A DNA stretch of 64,000 bases, taken from Prostheceraeus crozeri (taxonomy: Eukaryota > Platyhelminthes > Polycladida > Euryleptidae). Location of the stretch: positions 124,001 to 188,000 of the forward strand of contig CAJQUW010015330.1 in assembly GCA_907163375.1 (NCBI GenBank). Direction: 5' to 3'. A program made the translations under genes and the position numbers. Below are positions 23,028 to 33,850 of this stretch, piece after piece (within the stretch, counting starts at the first letter, position 1; each line of letters begins with the position of its first letter). The notes under the pieces were generated by a model that saw only the letters and a program-made list of their open reading frames with translations, searched no databases and was not told the DNA's origin.

Positions 23028-23220
23028 CTGCTTCGGAATCCGATTAGTTACGCTGATTTCGTAATCAGAGACTAACCTAAACACTGCGTCACGTCAGTAA
23101 CACATGACGTCCCTGAGTGTCCATTGACAAAAGTACAATTCGACAATACTGCATTGTTGAAAGTGTCAATATGCTATACATAAGACGGCATCCATCCTTT
23201 TGTGTTAAGCTCTCTTATTC
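23028..23220 (-). promoter_or_regulatory. Copy 2 of the ~190 bp repeat, upstream of the JmjC gene
   Basis: Inverted copy of 1-185. It contains a near-palindrome CTGATTTCGTAATCAG at about 23059, ATGACGTCCC (CRE half-site plus) at 23104, the CAATACTGCATTGTTG palindrome-like block at about 23144 and CCATCCTTTTGTGTTAAG at 23190. The gene's ATG follows about 107 bp later, past a CACGTG E-box at 23237. Either a conserved proximal promoter kept after gene duplication, or a mobile element that landed next to the gene. Confidence 0.5.
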
Positions 23221-23326
23221 GATCGCAAGACATAGCCACGTGTTCATTTGATTCCAGTCCATTTGAATGCTGTGTGGCAATCCTTTGCATTCATTTGGTG
23301 TTTTCATCTGTGGTTGACTGGCCGGT

Positions 23327-24047
23327 ATGGCGCATTCTACAATATTCAAGCGAATTTTGTTAATTTTGGTGAATGTTATACTTTTTAACTTGGTGCAATG
23401 TCGGAAAGGTCATTTAGAACCAATTGGTAATAGCGGCACGATTGAACCACTACATGAAAGAGTTGGATTTATCCATCCAGATGAATTTCTGAAGGATTAT
23501 GTTTTGAAAAACAGACCTGTCCTAATGAGAAAGGCTTTCTTTGATAGCCCGGCGATTAAGATATGGAATGATGAATATCTGAGAGAATCAGCAAAATTGC
23601 AGGACACAGAAGTCACCGTAGAATTCGGAAAAAAAGAGACTCGAAAGAATGGAGCATCAATGAAATTCTCAAAGTTTCTCCAAACTTACAATGAAAGTGA
23701 TGTTTATATGGTGGCTGCATGTCCGAAGAATTTGGAAAAAGATTTGATTATTCCATGGCCCCTACAATGTGAAGATTATAGAAGAAGCTTCGAAGACAAT
23801 GTGATGTGGTTCAGCAGTGGTGGAACCAAGTCCGTTATTCATCACGATGGCTATGAAAACATCAACTGCTTAATACGTGGAACTAAACGCTTTCTCTTTG
23901 TCAATACGACAAAATATAGAGAGCATGAACAATCCATCATCGATATTCAAGAGGGGAGCTACGGTTCGGTTGACGTAGATCGAGTCGATTTGGACAAATA
24001 CCCAGTATATGACGGAATGGAATTTTTTAAAGCAGAAATGAACCCAG
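23327..24047 (+). CDS. JmjC/cupin_8 oxygenase-like protein, exon 1
   Basis: First coding exon of a 454-residue protein (with exon 2 at 30377-31020). Residues 1-25 form a signal peptide ending LVQC. The N-terminal cupin_8 part has RPVLMRKAF (63-71) and WFSSGGTKSVIHHD (161-174). His172 and Asp174 form the HxD iron-binding pair, and Lys187 in RGTKRFLFV is placed to bind 2-oxoglutarate. The family hydroxylates or demethylates protein side chains or other substrates using Fe(II) and 2-oxoglutarate; the substrate here is unknown. The signal peptide puts it in the ER lumen or outside the cell, so it is not a chromatin demethylase. The exon ends at AACCCAG|GTAAGA in phase 1 and joins exactly to exon 2. 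Reading on without splicing gives a stop after five residues. Confidence 0.9.
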
Positions 24048-24264
24048 GTAAGAAGATGAATTAACTAAGACGTTTACCTAACAAGAAGTGAAGACAGAAG
24101 AAGACAATAAGACATAAGAAGAAAAATTATTGCTTAACACCATTCGAACAATGTACGACTCTGTTCAGGGCCAGGATGTAGTGCGATCAGAAAATTGAGG
24201 ATGACTGAAATCATAGTCGTTCTTTGACAGACCAATTGTAATCGTATTACGTATATAGCCAGCA

Positions 24265-24707
24265 TAGTCCGGCAGCCAGAACAAGTTTCTGCAGGGAAAG
24301 AGGCCGAAAATGAGACTTTCACAGAATGATGTACATCTTTTGCCTACTACGAATCGGAGCTTACTACGAACCGCATTCTCACATACATTGCCGATCAGAA
24401 GCATGATATAAGCACATCCACATCATAGGAAATGACCTGAAGACATTCCATGCCAAAATTATGACTCTAGAATTAACTTTTTTCGTTTAATCAGAGAAAG
24501 CATACAAAATTTCATTTTAGCCGAAAACTGCAATCAACGTCCCATTGGATTTGCATGTGTTTTTCTTTGATTTTATCTGACAAGAAGAGGAACTCAATAT
24601 ACCTCGGCAGACGTGCCGATTCGTAGTAGGTAGAAGATATACACCATTCTGTGAAGTCTCACTTTCGGTCTTGTTCCCTGTAGAAACTCGTTCTGGCTGC
24701 CGGACTA
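24265..24707. mobile_element. Fold-back MITE with ~100-bp inverted arms
   Basis: The left arm starts TAGTCCGGCAGCCAGAAC and the right arm ends GTTCTGGCTGCCGGACTA, a perfect 18-bp match reverse complemented, apart from a C/T change beyond it. The arms continue imperfectly through TTTCTGCAGGG, ATGAGACTTTC and CCTACTACGAATCGG. The centre holds AGGAAATGACCTGAAGAC near 24428, also found at 8675. The outer ends read TA. No coding capacity. It belongs to the family at 8165-10308. Confidence 0.8.
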
Positions 24708-27026
24708 GCAACTGTTTTTTGAACATGTTTTGACACGTAATTAGGACTAATTAGGATGCAACTTGCATTCTGACAATTAAAACTCCGTTCTACGCAAATA
24801 ACGCGGTTAGTTTGTGTGCAAGAAGTATTAAAGTGCGTTCTCTAAACCAGTGTTCCTATCCATAGCATTGGGAAGGAGACGGTTAGCCCATGTCGCACCT
24901 TTGATATGGATCTTCTAATACAATGGCGTTTCTCAAAATTGCATCGATTTCCGGGGGAAGAAATCACGATATTTAAAAGCGACATATTTTCTATCTTGCT
25001 TTATTATCCTGATAAATTGGCTATCTGCAAACATGTCTCTGCCCCCATATGTCATTTTGAGTAGTTGTCATCTCACTGTTTCAATTGTGATTTTATTGCA
25101 ATCGTTTAACCGGCGCTCTCGATCTCAGCTCTCAGCTTTCAAGTGTGTACCTTTAGTGATTAGCCTCACAAATGATAATTACAATTTTTAGTAATAATGG
25201 TTTTATTGGTCATCAAAAGGCACTTAGGCCGGAGCCGTAGGCAAAACGATAAGCTATAAGCCGTAAGCGATCACCCATAAGCCACAAATGGAGTTCCAAC
25301 AGAGTTTTAATGTGAGCTGGCATACGGGGAAAGCCATATACTGCAAGCCATAAGTCACAAGCAAGATGCCGTTGTTGAACTAGAAAATCACTCGTTATTA
25401 TTCGGGAAGATGCCGTTGTTGACCGATGAAGCCTATGTATAGCATCAGTAAGTTTTTCTACTTCCATGGTAATAAGAATTATGGAATTCTGAATATAATA
25501 TTGATGATAATACGCGTGCACTGAAATAAAGTCATTTCAAGCAAAAGTTAATTGAATAATATACATTTTTGATCATCTGAGAAGTTCGGTTTACCTCTTC
25601 CATGGCATTTCACGCAATTCACGCTGATCGGTGTTTCTTAGCAATGTAAATTTTAAAGCCTTACTTATTATATGTTATGTTAATTTTTGTTTCCTGGTGC
25701 CGATTAGTATTTCTGTCATCCTGGCATGCCACCATAAAACAAGTAGGCCTATTGTAACTGTGTATGACTCCATTCTTCTATAAGAAAACAACAATTTAAA
25801 GTACAGGTATCTAGTGTATCATAAAAGTGGAGTTAAGTCTTAGAACTAAATTACATGCTCTTGAATTTTTATCAAGCTTCTTTATGTTCAATATGCTGGA
25901 TACACTAGGCTATATTTATTTTGCAACACTCTCAACTAAGATTATTATCAAACGATTCGTGTTATTTAGTTTTTTGTAATAAACATGATATCCGTAGGCC
26001 TCCTTGTAATAAGAGCTAAAGGAGGAGACACGTGCACGTATAATTAAGTAGCATATAGTAACCTATATACAATAAAAGCGTCTTACATGTTTATCCAGTT
26101 TACTTCAATAAGATAATTTGAATTTCAAATTTCAAATATGATTTTTTATTATTTTTGTATTTTTTAGTTCTGAATCTGATCAGCAGTTATTGAAATTTTT
26201 CGGAATCATATCGGTTTTAGACTCAGTGTCTCGATTAAAGTCACCGAATTGAGTTGTTTCTTCACCTGCAGAAACTAAATACTAAAAGGTGCGATATTTG
26301 AGCTGAAATAAAAGTTTGAATTATCTGACCTCCGACCTCATCTAATACAATGATGTAATCTCAGAGCGATTAATAATCATCGTTTTATTAACCAACTTAA
26401 CCAGATCTTTCGATTAGTGTATGATTCATTAGTTTTTGTTGTCATTTTCCATTTCAAATAGCGATATAATGGAAATTTGTAAAAATAGGCGGTTTTTGAC
26501 CTTTGATCTTCACCTCAATGCTGTTTTTCTGAATCCCATTTCAATGCCTATTCGATTGATGTGTGGTTTGTCAAAATTGGTACAATAGTTTCGGAGATCA
26601 GCACGGGGGCGAATTCCCTCCCCCCCCCAGTGAGGCGCTTTCGGAAAGACACCCCAGTGGGACAAGGGTTAGAACCCGAGATGTTTTCGAATATTGAGCT
26701 TTTCTCAAAAGAAAATCAAAGACATTTTGACAAACTGTAGGCCTTGTACGAGGCACCATCAGAATTGTGTTGTTGTCCTTTTTCTTTTGGCTACAAATTG
26801 CTGGCGCTATGTGATCAACTTTACTTGACCCAGAAAGTTAGGGTTGACGTGTGTCAACTCATCAGTACTAATGGATTAAAATCTTCGAAACTAGAAATCC
26901 AAATTCCATGAGAATGTATTTATTAACTTATGTTTGCAACTAATTAGTGTATGCTCTCTCCGATCGAGAACATTCATTTTCTCAACATTGTTTTGAAATT
27001 CAAATTAATATTTATTGTTTCCGGAA

Positions 27027-27062
27027 TTATTATTGTTATTATTATATTATTATTATTATTGC
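27027..27062. repeat. ATT/TTA microsatellite
   Basis: Imperfect run of TTA/ATT triplets within the JmjC intron. Confidence 0.9.
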
Positions 27063-27543
27063 TGTTTCCGGAAGCTCTACCTCATTCTCCAGCACAGTCA
27101 TGAGAAGACGTTAATAAGCGACTCATGAATAAGACGAGTGTCCGGCTATCGAAAGCTCGAGCTACATGTAATACTTGCCGCTTGAATTTAAACAGGTGGA
27201 GTTTTCGGCAAAACAGCAGACACACTTGAAATTATATTTTCCCTAATTCATTTTTCTTGGATTCTATGATAGCCTTTCAAATGAAAGGTGCAAATCTTAT
27301 GAGTTCCTGTGGATCATTTTACATCTTTTTTCAGAAGTTCCTTCTCGTGTGTGTGCATTTTGGTTTGCATCTTGAGTGAATCTATTGGCCATAAATATAG
27401 TTTTACAATTCAAGAACTTCATTTTTTGTAATTCTATGATGAATGTTTCCAAATAGATGAGAACAGTGTGCTCTTTGGATTATTTCATTGACAGCAAGAA
27501 ACACATCAAATTTTAAAAAAATTAGCAACAGTAAATAGAAATA

Positions 27544-28953
27544 GGGGAGGCGGGATTAATATGGGCAGCGGACTAATATGGGTAATTTGAGTTCTTCGGC
27601 CTTTAGTTCAGCACCCACTGCTCGTATGAACTTCAAATTCGACAGCAGAGAATTATTCATGGTCAATGTTTGTCCGCATGTGGCAGCGCAGCTCATTCAT
27701 GGAAAACACGCGCTCGCACGTGCGCACGCACTAAGAAGATAGCGATAAAAATGCATAAATTTGATCGCTGACAATGAAAGCAGACGCTTATTTGGTTACG
27801 CCTCTCATTCTGTGTAGAGTGATTGTTCGAGGAACACGAAAACTGTTCCGCCATCGTAATTACATGCAGATTAACTAGGCCCACGATTGATAATTTCCGT
27901 AAAATGCCAGTCTAAGAAAAGTGCCCATATAACCCCACTCTTAAAATATCACGGGTAAAATGTGCAATGCATTTTATCATCACTCTTATTATTTCGGACA
28001 TGTTTAATATTACCCAAGAATCTATGAGAGATCCATAGAAAGACATAAATGGAACTATGAATCATTGCAAAGAAATTGATGGAAAGAGATTCATTCAAAC
28101 AGAGCGCCAAGCATGACATTTGTCAGAAAGAGACAGGCCTATTATTATCAGGTTTACTTTAGAAAGTTAGATGGTAAACTAAATGATATAAATTCTTCTT
28201 TTTAAGTTCTCATCATGAACACCTAACTTGCTTGTGACATTAGCATCAGTTTAGTTTGCCTTTGCAGCTTTCGAGACATGTCAGTTGGCTATAAAGTATC
28301 ATTTCCAATCTGCTAGCAGTTGATTATTATTCAGCTTCAAGAATGAGTCCATGTGTTGTTCGTAGTCTTGTATATCCATGATATCGGTGGCGATTGACAA
28401 TAAATCACGATGATTGACCTTTGCACCAAATACCGTATAAGAATTGGGTACATGAGGGGTGTGGCATGAATGAAAAGGCGATTCATACAACGTTAGCTAT
28501 TTTATGATAAATGCAAAATCGAATAAAATGACGATTCATGACTTTTCAGGTTATGTAAGAGAATCTTTGCTTAACTATCAATGCGCAGTCGATACTGCCA
28601 TGGTTCATCTTTATTTCTTATCTTGATGAACCAATCATGTATAGGAAACGACAAAACCATTGATAAACATTATTTAATAAGTCAAACTATACACATATAG
28701 CCCCAAGTCAGTGCCCATATTGCCCCGTGGTATGTGACTAAATGGGTATTTTAAAATGGGGTTTTAAATGGACACGTCTTACAAAATCGCTTGACTTTAT
28801 TGTATGTAATGAATCCTAGAGCCGCTATCATTTTTTGGTAAGTTTTCTGATACACTCTTCTTGCCCTGTGAGTTGTCCCGGAACGAAAAAAATAACTTCT
28901 GTAAAAAAAAGTCTTAAAAACCCTTAGGGTGCCCATGTTAGTCCCGACTCCCC
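27544..28953. mobile_element. TA-flanked DNA transposon, non-autonomous or decayed
   Basis: The ends are inverted repeats: GGGGAGGCGGGATTAATATG at 27544 and, reverse complemented from 28953, GGGGAGTCGGGACTAACATG. TA flanks both ends (27542-27543 and 28954-28955). The TGGGC/A part of the end recurs inside: TAATATGGGTA at 27574, GTGCCCATATAACCCC at 27921 and TGCCCATATTGCCCC at 28712, as expected for transposase binding sites. Length 1.41 kb. Minus-strand frames of 63-93 codons have no recognisable transposase motif, so I cannot name the superfamily beyond 'TA target'. Confidence 0.75.
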
Positions 28954-29439
28954 TACATGTACTTTCTAAAATCAGGAAACCACTGCGGTCACTACTGATC
29001 ACTTGTAGAAGTAGCATGAACAAACTGTGCATGAATTCCTCTACTGCACATTAGACTTACAGTACATCAGTCACATACAATTTCTAGAGCAAATATCATA
29101 ATTATCTCATAAAACATCATATTAAGAAACCTGGAAGCCATACCTTATAACTATAGCATGAAATTGCATGAAAAATGCTGATAAATGACTATCTCAAATG
29201 GTCATAAAACTGAAGTCGATGTGACAATATTATTCCGTTTAGACAAGCCCAAATCAGAGTCTAGATAGAAAAGTCACTAAAGGAAAAATTCCAAAAGGTC
29301 GATTCAATCTTTAGATTGTGAGGCACAAAAGTCGAGGGAAGGTAGGTAACCCCCAAAAATAAAAAGAGTCAAATGGTAGGACCTCTCTTTGAACAAAATT
29401 ACGATGCAATCCATCAGTAAATTGCGTTCGTATCTCCAG

Positions 29440-29617
29440 AAGCGATTCTGACAACAAAGGTCTGTCGCAGTACATTGAATATCTAAAGAGAATGACAACT
29501 TCTAAGTTCACAAAATACACCAACACCTTTGATTCCTCGACCGCACTCGCCTGACCCTGAATCGAAGTCCGCAGTGGAGACGAGGAAGCACTTTCTTCAT
29601 TAGGCCACGCTGACGGT
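29440..29617 (-). repeat. tRNA-derived SINE-like copy, minus strand
   Basis: The reverse complement from 29617 matches 30166-30320: ACCGTCAGCGTGGCC, then GTCTCC, a decayed B box (ACTTCGATTCAGG), GTCAGGCGAGTGCGGTCG and a 3' part ending TTGTCATTCTCTTTAGATAT. It extends to a GTACTGCGACAGACCTTTG block that also appears at 30005. Confidence 0.65.
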
Positions 29618-29895
29618 TCAAAACATAGAAATAAACTGTTTATCTGAAGTTCGCTAGAATAGAAATTGACTCAAGGTCGCGGCACATCCGAGGGAACTAA
29701 GTTGGGGCATGAAGAACCAATTAAAAGCTTCGATTTACTCATGTGACTGATTCTAACCCAATGATACAGACGTTGGCAGGTGCATCTAAGTGAAAATGCG
29801 TGCGATTTATGTGCCGTTATTGTGCATTGCATGAAGCTTAATTTCCATTCTAGAGGTTTTATTGATGTCAATTTCTATGGTTCAAAAGGAATGCC

Positions 29896-30151
29896 AGTGA
29901 AGGCAGAAGTCATCTCCAAGTGTTATCGACAGTTCTGAATCGAGTCTTGGTGTCTTATATTGACTTGTTGAGCATGACTAGTTGTCATGCTCTTTAGATT
30001 CAACGTACTGCGACAGACCTTTGTTGTCCGACGTAGTCGAATGACATGCTGGTATGCTGTCTCGCTACAACATGAATGCTGGTAGCGTTCTGTCAATAAT
30101 AATAGGGCAATAAGCTGTTGATATCACTTAGAGATGACTTCTGCCTTCACT
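29896..30151. repeat. Inverted repeat around a partial SINE tail
   Basis: AGTGAAGGCAGAAGTCATCT at 29896 pairs with AGATGACTTCTGCCTTCACT at about 30131, and the stem continues with changes to 37 bp each side. The 180-bp loop contains a third, partial SINE-tail copy (29938-30035, with CTTTAGATTCAACGTACTGC and GACAGACCTTTGTTGTC). Transcribed as intron it would fold into a long hairpin. Confidence 0.7.
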
Positions 30152-30154
30152 CGC

Positions 30155-30320
30155 TGTTCTTCCGAACCGTCAGCGTGGCCAAATGAAGAAGGTGCGTGGT
30201 CGTCTCCAACGCGTACTTCGGTTCGATTCCTGGGTCAGGCGGGTACGGTCGGGGATCAAGGGTGTTGGTATATTTTATTGACTTAATAATTGTCATTCTC
30301 TTTAGATATTAGAAACAATT
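30155..30320 (+). repeat. tRNA-derived SINE, plus strand
   Basis: A perfect polymerase III B box, GGTTCGATTCC, lies at 30220-30230, and an A-box-like TGGCCAAATG at 30176-30185, about 44 bp apart as in a tRNA gene. The body is not foldable into a full tRNA, and a second copy lies inverted at 29440-29617, so it is a SINE and not a tRNA gene. It ends with TTGTCATTCTCTTTAGATAT, close to the intron's 3' splice site (56 bp away). Confidence 0.7.
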
Positions 30321-30376
30321 TTGCTCACTCATTAGCAAGATGCACAATTTTTAATGTGTTTTCATTTTTATTTCAG

Positions 30377-31020
30377 GAGACTGCGTATATAGTCCACATC
30401 TTTGGATTCATCAAGTTCAATCATGGGACAGCAACATCGCCGTCAATATGTGGTGGTTCAAGGAAATAAATTCAATGATTGATTTGTCAAAGTGTTCCGA
30501 AGTATTTAATCATTCCAAAACTTTCAACACTGCTTCTTTTCACAAAACTGCCGATCTCGAGGACCTTGGCCATGCCAGCAATGTTTCACATGCTGTTCGT
30601 CATGGCTATGCGAGATTATTATTCAAGGCTGTCAACCGTGATTATGTAACAGTGAAGGAATTCGTGATGCATTTGTTAGGCTCCAAAGATGCCATTAACA
30701 ACGTGCCAAATGCTGTCAAGCGAGCCCTTGTAGATTTGTTCCGAAGTCTTGATGCGAACAAAAATAGAAAATTTGACATCAAGGATTTAGATGATGAAAA
30801 TCTTGATGACGAAATGGATGAAATGCTCCATCAGTCATCTGTGCATTGGACCAGTATGGCCAAAATTTATGACTGCGTGTTGCCAGTTGACTTAGCCATT
30901 GCTTCGGAAAGGAACGTAGTCCCTTTTCATGCAGATGAACTCAAGCAAGATGACACTGACTATCAAAGTGAAGAGAATCCTGCACAGACTGCCGGTAAAG
31001 CTTCTCACGAAGAACTATGA
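30377..31020 (+). CDS. JmjC/cupin_8 oxygenase-like protein, exon 2
   Basis: C-terminal half of the protein begun at 23327. The split glycine codon is restored across the intron, giving NPGDCVYSPHLWIHQVQSW, the family's 'GD.ly.P..W.HqV' block; His252 is the third iron ligand. NIAVNMWWF then closes the cupin. From about residue 370, FRSLDANKNRKFDIKDLD is an EF-hand loop with Asp, Asn, Asn, Asp and Asp at positions 1, 3, 5, 9 and 12; the last is Asp where Glu is usual. All three iron ligands are present, so the enzyme is probably active and may respond to calcium. The acidic tail ends at TGA 31018. It has no ER-retention KDEL; the C-terminus is HEEL, which is loosely similar. Confidence 0.9.
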
Positions 31021-31084
31021 GCTAACCACGTGTGCTTTTATTGGCTTTGATCATTCTTTTCCTCACTGATATTTTGTATTATAA

Positions 31085-31105
31085 AAAATAAATAAATAAA
31101 TTTCG
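31085..31105 (+). terminator. Polyadenylation signals of the JmjC gene
   Basis: Three overlapping AATAAA hexamers at about 31088-31101, about 70 bp after the stop codon. Confidence 0.65.
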
Positions 31106-33287
31106 TTATTAAATTTATTCATTTCGTTAATAAATAAAAAAAATGTTTTCTTCTATTTACCGAATGGACAACCCTAGAAGCTTTTCTGATCGTAAAAAAG
31201 TACTTGTAATATCAGTAGATGTACCTTGTCAATGTCATGCTATTGGTAAGTAGGTCTACATTATGTCATCCACTTACGTTAAAAAGTTGTACAAATTTGG
31301 TGACGCTTCCAACAGGGATTTATGCTGTAACCTGCGGTAGTTTGTAGTGACAAAAATAGAATCTATTTTTCAGTGTCGCATTGTTATAGGCGCCAAACCA
31401 AATCTTTGCAATAAATTCATAAAGAAAGTAACTAATTTTGCACATTATCTATAATTTCAACGCATTTTATGTTAAATATATAATTTGAAAACCAATGAAT
31501 TTAAATTTATTAAGACAAATTTCTATCAATTTTTGCTGTAACACACATGTACCGCATGCTTCTAAATTAAGAGGATGAAAACACAAATTGTATTTGCTTG
31601 TTTTGCTACATGTTTTCGATTGTACGTAGATATGTCTTCGCTGCAGCGAAAATTTTGAAGAATTAATAAATGTGTGAAACTGCTAGCTTACTACAACTCC
31701 GGAAAAAGCAAGAGTTGTAAATCGGCAGTCGAAATCTGAGTTGAAATTATCGATGCACTAATCATTAAAATACTAAGTGTTGCATATTTAATCTATCATT
31801 TAAATAAGTAATTCAGGGATATCAATGGCATCATATACGAAAAGGAAATATACACCGGCTATATATGCACCGGCAATTATGCATGCACGACTACCTACGA
31901 AACATATCTGAAAGCACAACTAATACAAATTTAGTGTCAAAATGATGCGTGGAAACTGCGGATATATTAAAAAAAGCAGAATATGATTTAAAAACGACTG
32001 ACAGCTACCATCAGAAGATAAGCTACTTTCCTAATATATATTGCCCACCGCTAACTTATCAGAACAAATTACATTTAAGTTAACGGGCAATTTATCAGAT
32101 AAATTGCTCTATTACAGCTATTGCTTGTATCAAGCTACTCGGCTTTGACAAATAATTCTTGCTAACTTTTCGCCTTCTCCCATGTTGCAATTCATGGACA
32201 GACATTAGAATTACTGGTTAAGTTGAGTATCATTTGCTTCCAACTGTGAATCAAGGTTTCAGGCGGCTATCAGCTATAGTAAATAGGTTATCATGTCCGA
32301 CAATTGCTTGGATCTCATTGAGGATTAAAAAGATATGACTTGTTTCAAAATCTTTATTCGATTAAATCATTACCTTGAAACTGCTTGAAATCACGGTTTT
32401 GTGCAAAACTCGGATGCGCTCATGATTTTTTAGCTCTCTTTTAGAACTTTTCCTTTTAAAAATGAAGCAACGTTTCAAAAATTTTCGCTATATTCCTTCG
32501 AGGTTGTAGCTATATCTGAACCCACCATTTGTCATATATCAAGTCAATGCAGCAATACATCATACATATGACTTGAAAAATGCGTAAAGATTCGTGTATT
32601 CACAGAGTGGGTGGAAAGCAAAGAAAGAAACTATGTGTGCGTGGGAGCGAGAGAAATTGTGTAGTTTTTCTGAAAAATGCACTGGTAATAAACGGTTTCA
32701 AGAGTGAAAAATCCAATATGAAAAATATCATCTTATGCGATAAAGGCCAGTTTAATTGCATAATAGTTTGTAATGCAATAAGTTATAAACTCATTAATTA
32801 ATAACAGCATGATCAAACAAAAGACTAATGCATCACCGACATTGCAGGTGCTTTGCATCACACATGAAATCGACTTTTAGTTTGCCAATTCATTTATAGG
32901 CTGATTAATAGATGAAAACGATACGAAATGATGGAGCCAAACAAATAAGGTATTGCTTTAACCCTCATCAGCCTCCCTCTTCCTGCTAGCAGCGAGGTGT
33001 CACGCACGAGTTTCAAATTATCCAATAGCAAGAAGCAAGTGACACTAAAGATATGGGCCAACGAGCAGGAAGAATAATGACGATGTCATGCGACCCGAAA
33101 TGAATAAAGACTTCATTCCCATGTCTTCTCATCTCAACATAATCTTAAATTATAGACCCTACCACTTGCAGTCTGCTACTACGAATGCTCTTTGTGTGAA
33201 CCTTGAAGATTTGGATGGCGATGTTTGTTTCTTCTTTATTTCACGGAGGCTTATGTGTATTTTCTTACTTTTGTCAAGTTACTAACT
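31106..33287. other. No gene seen
   Basis: AT-rich intergenic DNA. Frames at 32580-32801 and 33088-33285 (+) lack motifs and lie in low-complexity context. Confidence 0.45.
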
Positions 33288-33850
33288 TTCTTTTTTTTCT
33301 AATATAAAACTTTTATTTCATACGATATGTCATAGCAGATACAAAGAAGAAGACAAAGTTTACATTTAAAAGAGAATTAAAGATAGCTGAGCTCGTTCAG
33401 GTCTCTGCACCCTGGGAAACAAGACAATTTACTCGTTGCATTGCCTCTCTGTATTGCAAGACTCAGGCGCTGTTTCAAAAACGTTGTTTCCCGAGCTTCA
33501 CCCGTGACGTCCGCAATCCTTCTGCCTATTTCCTTGATCATCGACAGCGCATCCATTCCCCTGGCACCAAGTGTTTCTGCTGCCATTGGACAGAACATGT
33601 ACGAATGCTGCAGACTTTCATACTTTCTCCGCTTTTTGTCCTCTGCTCGTGAAGCTAACTTTCCCCCTTCGAAGTTTGAATTTTGGAGGTTGCTTGCGGT
33701 CAGCTGGTATCGACACATGTGAAGTCCCAGATAAGGTGTCTACCCCTGCTCCAAGGGGTTAGAGTGACACCATCCGGCCTCTTCCGTCATCACGATAGAG
33801 ACCTTGCGGCTCAAGCCGGCAGAAACTAGCGATCCTCAAATTATATCGTT
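33288..33850 (-). mobile_element. LINE ORF2 C-terminal end with 3' tail
   Basis: The minus strand reads, from about 33830, a broken stretch with DGVTLTPW (in part) and WDFTC, then SRAEDKKRRKYESLQ, YMFCPMAAETLGARGMDAL, SMIKEIGRRIADVTGEARET and FLKQRLSLAIQRGNA to a stop at 33377. This block ('VWDxTCxDT ... FxPxAxETLGxxG ... hxxxGRRIxxxTGxxR ... hQRISxAIQRGNA') is the shared C-terminal tail of one LINE group common in invertebrates. The 3' UTR has AAATAAAAG near 33312 and an A-rich end at 33288-33300 on the minus strand, marking the true 3' end of the insertion. The N-terminal two-thirds are missing and one frameshift separates the two halves. Confidence 0.82.

Larger units (their letters stand above)
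24048..30376 (+). other. Intron 1 of the JmjC gene (6.3 kb)
   Basis: Donor GTAAGA at 24048 and acceptor TTATTTCAG ending 30376. It holds a fold-back element, a TA-flanked DNA element and SINE-like inverted repeats, which account for about 2.7 kb. The stretch 24721-27540 holds no gene: 25210-25430 has repeated TAAGCC/TAAGCG words and a direct repeat of AAGATGCCGTTGTTGA at 25363 and 25409; 26618-26628 is a C run; 27027-27062 is an ATT microsatellite. Confidence 0.85.

Noticed and set aside
30166-30250. A tRNA gene, because of a perfect B box
   Set aside because: No cloverleaf can be folded around it and a second copy lies inverted nearby; a tRNA-derived SINE fits better.
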